Shown: positions 60,707 to 64,000 of the stretch, piece by piece
Layout of the letters: every line of letters starts with the position of its first letter
Numbering within the stretch: the first letter of the stretch is position 1
Source: Oscillospiraceae bacterium
GTDB lineage: Bacteria > Bacillota > Clostridia > Saccharofermentanales > Saccharofermentanaceae
Assembly (NCBI GenBank): GCA_015069205.1
Contig: SVIZ01000002.1
Location: 1-64,000 of the forward strand
Length of the DNA: 64,000 nt
Reading direction: 5' to 3'
Notes under the pieces: model-generated
The model's database searches: none
Seen by the model: only the letters and a program-made list of their open reading frames with translations
What the model was told of the DNA's origin: nothing
Made by a program: the position numbers and the translations under genes

Positions 60707-61495
60707 TTACAAAGATATATCCACGCTGAACAACGAATCATAGATGGCCGAGTTGAGTTTGGTGTGAAGTGTCCTGATATCGAAAGGAGTGTCATCAACG
60801 TCAAAAGTATAGAAGACATCTAACTCGGGAAGCAGGCCGGCACCCGAATAATTATTGTAAGTTGTGGATGTCTTACGTGAGTAGTCAGCTGAATTTTTTA
60901 GCCCAAAGTGTTCATGAAATTTGCAAAGGTCCAATTCTCTTATAAGGATTACAAAATCTGAATAGATAGGCCGGTTCATTCCGCTAAGCCAGATTTCCGT
61001 TTCGTATTTAAATGGGATTCCCTGTTCTGTATAAAAGCGTGCGATGTCGGCTTCTGCGGCTGATCTGTAGTACGTGCCGTTATAATAGTGAGTTTTGTGC
61101 TCCGGGTAATATGGATTGGAATCATGCTTCAGGCTTTCGAAAAACTTGCCGTCGATGATTACTGACTCGCCGGTACTGTCTATAAATCTTCTTTTGATCT
61201 TCCTGGGTTCGATATCAGCCGGAGGCATGCCGTGAAAAGTGCTGTCCCAAAGACCTTCTAGTTTTAAAAGTTCGCAAGATAATTCTTCACGGCGTTGAAT
61301 AACTTCGGTAAGCTTTCTACCTGAAGTGCTGTTTATCATATGATAGTGCGATCCGGAAGCCAGTACTGTTTTCTTTTCTCCACGGATGTTGCGTATTGTC
61401 CTCACCACTTCAGGCAATGCCGCAAGCTGTTGCTTGCAGTAGTTGATGCGCAGGGCGAGGTATTCGCGCGGGATGTAGGGTGTAACGATACTCAT
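60707..61495 (-). CDS. Putative PD-(D/E)XK nuclease-like protein
   Basis: 262 aa. The central part reads TYYRSAAEADIARFYTEQG, then PFKYETEIWL, then IYSDFVILI, then LCKFHEHFGLK. This is the pattern (helix Glu, YE, Asp before beta strand, Glu-His-x-Gly) of a PD-(D/E)XK-like family in Bacillota in which the usual ExK is replaced by E-H. The catalytic role is inferred. The N-terminal ~100 residues are helical. There is no ribosome site; the -10 TATACT ends 6 nt before ATG 61495. Base composition and flanking repeats suggest a mobile or defence-type gene. Confidence 0.62.
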   Translation of the reverse strand: MSIVTPYIPREYLALRINYCKQQLAALPEVVRTIRNIRGEKKTVLASGSHYHMINSTSGRKLTEVIQRREELSCELLKLEGLWDSTFHGMPPADIEPRKIKRRFIDSTGESVIIDGKFFESLKHDSNPYYPEHKTHYYNGTYYRSAAEADIARFYTEQGIPFKYETEIWLSGMNRPIYSDFVILIRELDLCKFHEHFGLKNSADYSRKTSTTYNNYSGAGLLPELDVFYTFDVDDTPFDIRTLHTKLNSAIYDSLFSVDISL

Positions 61496-61501
61496 ACCTA
61501 A

Positions 61502-61531
61502 AGTATAAGTGGAGGTTTTGTCGGTTTTCTA
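61502..61531 (-). promoter_or_regulatory. Leaderless-type promoter of the nuclease-like gene
   Basis: On the minus strand TAGAAA (61531-61526), 18-nt spacer, TATACT (61507-61502), then 6 nt to ATG 61495. Confidence 0.55.
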
Positions 61532-61638
61532 CGGTGAAATACCGACAAAAACCGACAAACGCGGAAACGCAGCCGGGGATTAGATTAATGGGTTATATGC
61601 ACAATCGAAAACCGACAAAAGTATGCAAATACCGACTT
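61516..61638. repeat. Repeated ACCGACAAAA motif around the promoter
   Basis: TTTTGTCGGTTTT (61516-61528) is inverted relative to ACCGACAAAA at 61541-61550, 61551-61560 (ending C) and 61611-61620, and ACCGACTT at 61631-61638. One copy overlaps the nuclease-like gene's promoter, so an operator function is possible. The rest of 61496-61812 is non-coding. Confidence 0.6.
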
Positions 61639-61812
61639 ACAAATCGCCAAAGCAGTTCTCATAATAAAAGCATAAAAATAATTAAATACATAAAAGCATA
61701 TATGCGGGTGGCATGCCCGCCTGGAAAATGCAAAAAACAGGCGCATATTTGTGTGTTGAATGATTACAGATTAAACGCGGAGAAAACTCAGTAACCGGAA
61801 TAGGAGGCTCTT

Positions 61813-63291
61813 ATGCTTAAGGATTTTGTAAAGGCTCAGAAGCCTGAAGATGAAGAATTTATCACAAGACTTGAAGAAGAGAGGGCGAAGCTTTTCGCAG
61901 CCCAGATGAAGATAAAGGAAGCGGGACTTCCCGTAATGGTTATTTTCGAGGGCTGGGGCGCGGCAGGAAAGGGCAGCGTATTAGGCAAGATCATCAAGAA
62001 CATCGATCCGAGATTTTTCAGGGTCAAGACTTTCCCGAAGCCGACAAAGGAGGATCTGAGATATCCGTTCCTTTACAGGTACATGAAGGAGATCCCGGAG
62101 AAGGGCAAGTTTGCGTTCTACGATACCTTCTGGATGGAGGAGATCACGGACCTTCGGATGGAAGAGCTCCTGAACGACAGCGAGTATGAGGAGAGGATCG
62201 ATTCGATCAACAGGACGGAGAGGTCGCTCGTTGATAACGGTTATCTCGTCATGAAGTTCTTCTTCCAGATCGGTAAGAAGGAGCAGAAGGAACGTCTCGA
62301 AAAGCTCATGGACGACAAGGATACGAAGTGGCGTGTCGATAAGGGCGACCTTTATGAGAACAAGCATTACGACGACTGCATTGAGGTTTACGACCAGTAT
62401 CTCAAGGACACCAACAACCCGACGGCGCCTTGGTACATCATAGACAGTAAGGATAAGAAGTTTGCTGAGCTCCAGGTGCTCGAGTTCCTGAACCAGGGAA
62501 TTGAGACGGCGCTCAAGAACCACAATATCGCCGCTCCGATCCTGCAGAACACTTTTAAGCTCAAAAAGACTCCGCTTTTGAAAGAGGTAGAGCTTAAGGG
62601 TAAGGAGCTCACCGATGAGGAATACGACAAGAGACTTGATGAGCTTCAGGACGAACTGAGAGATCTGCATAACAAGCTTTACAGAAAGAAGATCCCGGTC
62701 ATCATCGCTTATGAAGGATGGGATGCAGCAGGCAAGGGCGGCAATATCAAGCGTATTACGGGCGCGCTCGATCCGAGAGGATATGAGGTGCTTCCGATCG
62801 CAAGTCCTGAGCCGCATGAGAAGGCAAGGCACTTCCTGTGGAGATTCTGGACGCGGCTTCCGAGAACGGGCCATGTTGCTATCTTCGACCGTACATGGTA
62901 CGGCCGCGTAATGGTGGAACGTATCGAAGGTTTCTGTTCGGAGAACGACTGGCAGCGCGCTTATAACGAGATCAATGAGTTCGAGAAGGAGCTCACCGAC
63001 TGGGGCGCAGTCGTCATCAAGTTCTGGGTGCAGATCGACAAGAAGACCCAGCTCAAGCGTTTCAAGGAGCGCCAGGCAAATCCCGAGAAGCAGTGGAAGA
63101 TCACCGATGAGGACTGGCGTAACCGCGAGAAGTGGGACAAGTATGAATCCGCTATAGACGAGATGATAAAGAAGACTTCGACAGAATTCGCACCGTGGTA
63201 CATCCTGGAGTCGGTCGACAAGAAGTATGCGCGTATCAAGGCTCTTGAGATCGTGATCGACAGGATCAAAGAAGCGTGCGACAAGAACTGA
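61813..63291 (+). CDS. pap: Polyphosphate:AMP phosphotransferase (two-domain PPK2)
   Basis: 492 aa with two PPK2 domains in tandem. N-domain Walker A FEGWGAAGKGSVLG (near 45-58), with the later Asp/Arg motifs altered (DTFWMEEIT). C-domain EGWDAAGKGGNIKR (near 303-316), with FDRTWYGRVMVERIEGF and lid Arg/Lys (RRF-type HFLWRFWTRLPRTGH). Two-domain PPK2 enzymes make ADP from AMP and polyphosphate; the C-terminal half has the complete active site and is probably the catalytic one. The ribosome site is ATAGGAGG. Monocistronic. Confidence 0.9.
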   Translation: MLKDFVKAQKPEDEEFITRLEEERAKLFAAQMKIKEAGLPVMVIFEGWGAAGKGSVLGKIIKNIDPRFFRVKTFPKPTKEDLRYPFLYRYMKEIPEKGKFAFYDTFWMEEITDLRMEELLNDSEYEERIDSINRTERSLVDNGYLVMKFFFQIGKKEQKERLEKLMDDKDTKWRVDKGDLYENKHYDDCIEVYDQYLKDTNNPTAPWYIIDSKDKKFAELQVLEFLNQGIETALKNHNIAAPILQNTFKLKKTPLLKEVELKGKELTDEEYDKRLDELQDELRDLHNKLYRKKIPVIIAYEGWDAAGKGGNIKRITGALDPRGYEVLPIASPEPHEKARHFLWRFWTRLPRTGHVAIFDRTWYGRVMVERIEGFCSENDWQRAYNEINEFEKELTDWGAVVIKFWVQIDKKTQLKRFKERQANPEKQWKITDEDWRNREKWDKYESAIDEMIKKTSTEFAPWYILESVDKKYARIKALEIVIDRIKEACDKN

Positions 63292-63326
63292 GCCGTAAGG
63301 ACGGCGTGCTTGAAACAAAACTAAAT

Positions 63327-63361
63327 TGCCTCCCGGGCCTGAACGTACGGGAGGCATTTTT
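63327..63361 (+). terminator. Terminator of the PPK2 gene
   Basis: Stem TGCCTCCCG / CGGGAGGCA with 12-nt loop, then TTTTTAT. The following ~280 nt up to 63639 is AT-rich and holds no credible gene. Confidence 0.9.
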
Positions 63362-63639
63362 ATGTCTTAAGGAAATTATTTTCGAAGGGACAGGGAGACT
63401 TGAAAATCGAATATCAGACAACCGGACGGTTTATTACCTAAAATTTCCTGTGCAAAAATGGGGCAAAGTCAAACAAACCTCCCGAAACAGAGCGTTTTTT
63501 GTAGAATTTGACTACCCACTCGTCAGAACATCCGTGCTAAAATAAATCTTGTAGTATATACCATAATTCGATATTTACAAATAGTTTTTTCATAAATTGT
63601 ATAAATATATTTTAGAAATTCTAAGAAAGGCAGGTTCGT

Positions 63640-64000
63640 ATGGGCTTTAAGATTGGCGACAACATAGTTTATGCAGGCAGCGGTGTTTGCCAGATAGACG
63701 ATATAAAAGACATAAGTTTTTTCAAAGAGAAACCTCAGAAATACTATGTTCTCAAGCCCCTCTTTGTAACAAGATCCCAGTATGTATACGTGCCTTACGA
63801 TAATGAGGCACAGGTAAGCAGGATCAGACCTGTCGCTTCAAAGAAGGAAGCAATAGCTCTGATCGATAAGCTTCCCATCGATAACTGCAGCTGGATCGAG
63901 GACCGTAATGAGCGCAAGGCTACTTTTACGGACATCATAGTTAACGGCAGCAGGGAGGATATCGTCGGACTGATCTACCTGATCAACAGGCATGCCGAGA
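63640..64000 (+). CDS. CarD/CdnL-type transcription regulator (cut by window end)
   Basis: First 120 codons, open to the window edge; the frame starts at ATG 63640 (AAAGGCAGG upstream). The N-terminus MGFKIGDNIVYAGSGVCQID is the CarD-like RNA polymerase-interacting domain (CarD/TRCF RID fold), followed by KYYVLKPLF and YVYVPYDN. The helical C-terminal part, which contacts promoter DNA, has begun. Such proteins bind the RNA polymerase beta subunit and stabilise open complexes. Confidence 0.88.
   Translation, partial: MGFKIGDNIVYAGSGVCQIDDIKDISFFKEKPQKYYVLKPLFVTRSQYVYVPYDNEAQVSRIRPVASKKEAIALIDKLPIDNCSWIEDRNERKATFTDIIVNGSREDIVGLIYLINRHAE

Noticed and set aside
61541..61638. ACCGACAAAA repeats as a possible CRISPR array
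   Set aside because: Repeat words are about 10 nt, unevenly spaced and partly adjacent, and no cas gene is present.
61534..61794. 86-codon plus-strand open frame upstream of the PPK2 gene
   Set aside because: It lies across the ACCGACAAAA repeats, has no ribosome site and encodes a biased Lys/Arg/Asn-rich string without any domain.
63276..63545. 89-codon plus-strand frame after the PPK2 gene
   Set aside because: It overlaps the PPK2 stop and runs straight through its terminator hairpin, without start signal.

Overview
This 64-kb window looks like chromosome from a strictly anaerobic, low-to-mid GC member of the Bacillota, class Clostridia. The evidence is strong GGAGG-type ribosome binding sites, sigma-A promoters, a T-box leader, a PadR/HAAS module, class III anaerobic ribonucleotide reductase (NrdD/NrdG), a CarD-type regulator and many lipoproteins. 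A gut or rumen Oscillospirales-type bacterium is plausible, helped by a GH120 beta-xylosidase, but the genus cannot be fixed from sequence reading alone. There are no rRNA or tRNA genes, no recognisable transposase, no prophage and no CRISPR array.

Layout. 0.1-5 kb: GH120 xylosidase, divergent from a PadR regulator overlapping a HAAS/DUF4097-type membrane protein; cytidine deaminase. 5-11.3 kb: alpha/beta hydrolase, HD-GYP sensor, MutS-like ATPase overlapping a SpoU-type RNA methyltransferase, and an AraC/GyrI regulator. 11.4-22.2 kb: a tautomerase, five lipoproteins (two adjacent ones are paralogues and one is internally duplicated), a DUF4250 protein with phosphoglycerate mutase, and a DHH phosphoesterase. 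22.4-30 kb: a 975-aa surface protein, a small unknown protein, and a minus-strand run of ArsB/NhaD permease, GT2-GtrA fusion and Kef-type antiporter. 30-34.3 kb: a tight FkbH-like / acyl carrier protein / MBOAT / ThrH operon. 34.7-38.2 kb: TRIC channel, thioesterase, thioredoxin reductase, TyrS. 38.3-44.5 kb: lipoprotein, DUF4130-like protein, AT-rich GT-C-like membrane protein, then a T-box-controlled HTH-cupin-acyl-CoA-synthetase fusion. 44.7-51 kb: SDR with a long disordered tail, Maf, zinc-ribbon and membrane proteins, GPx-OhrR pair, XRE membrane regulator. 51.2-64 kb: TrpS divergent from a phosphorylase-like / SPL-like radical SAM / SDR operon, a second AT-rich GT-C-like gene, NrdG-NrdD with a NrdR-like box, a PD-(D/E)XK-like protein, two-domain PPK2, and a truncated CarD gene at the edge.

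The most interesting system is the FkbH-ACP-MBOAT-ThrH operon. It has the logic of teichoic-acid D-alanylation (carrier protein plus MBOAT exporter/transferase), but an FkbH-type enzyme takes the place of the adenylating ligase, so a glyceryl-type group from a phosphorylated glycolytic intermediate may be moved to an extracytoplasmic acceptor. Also notable: the only T-box in the window precedes a regulator/enzyme fusion rather than a tRNA synthetase or amino-acid gene; several genes without a Shine-Dalgarno have a -10 box 6-7 nt before the ATG, as expected of leaderless mRNAs; and a nested-palindrome repeat occurs as a two-unit array at two intergenic loci.
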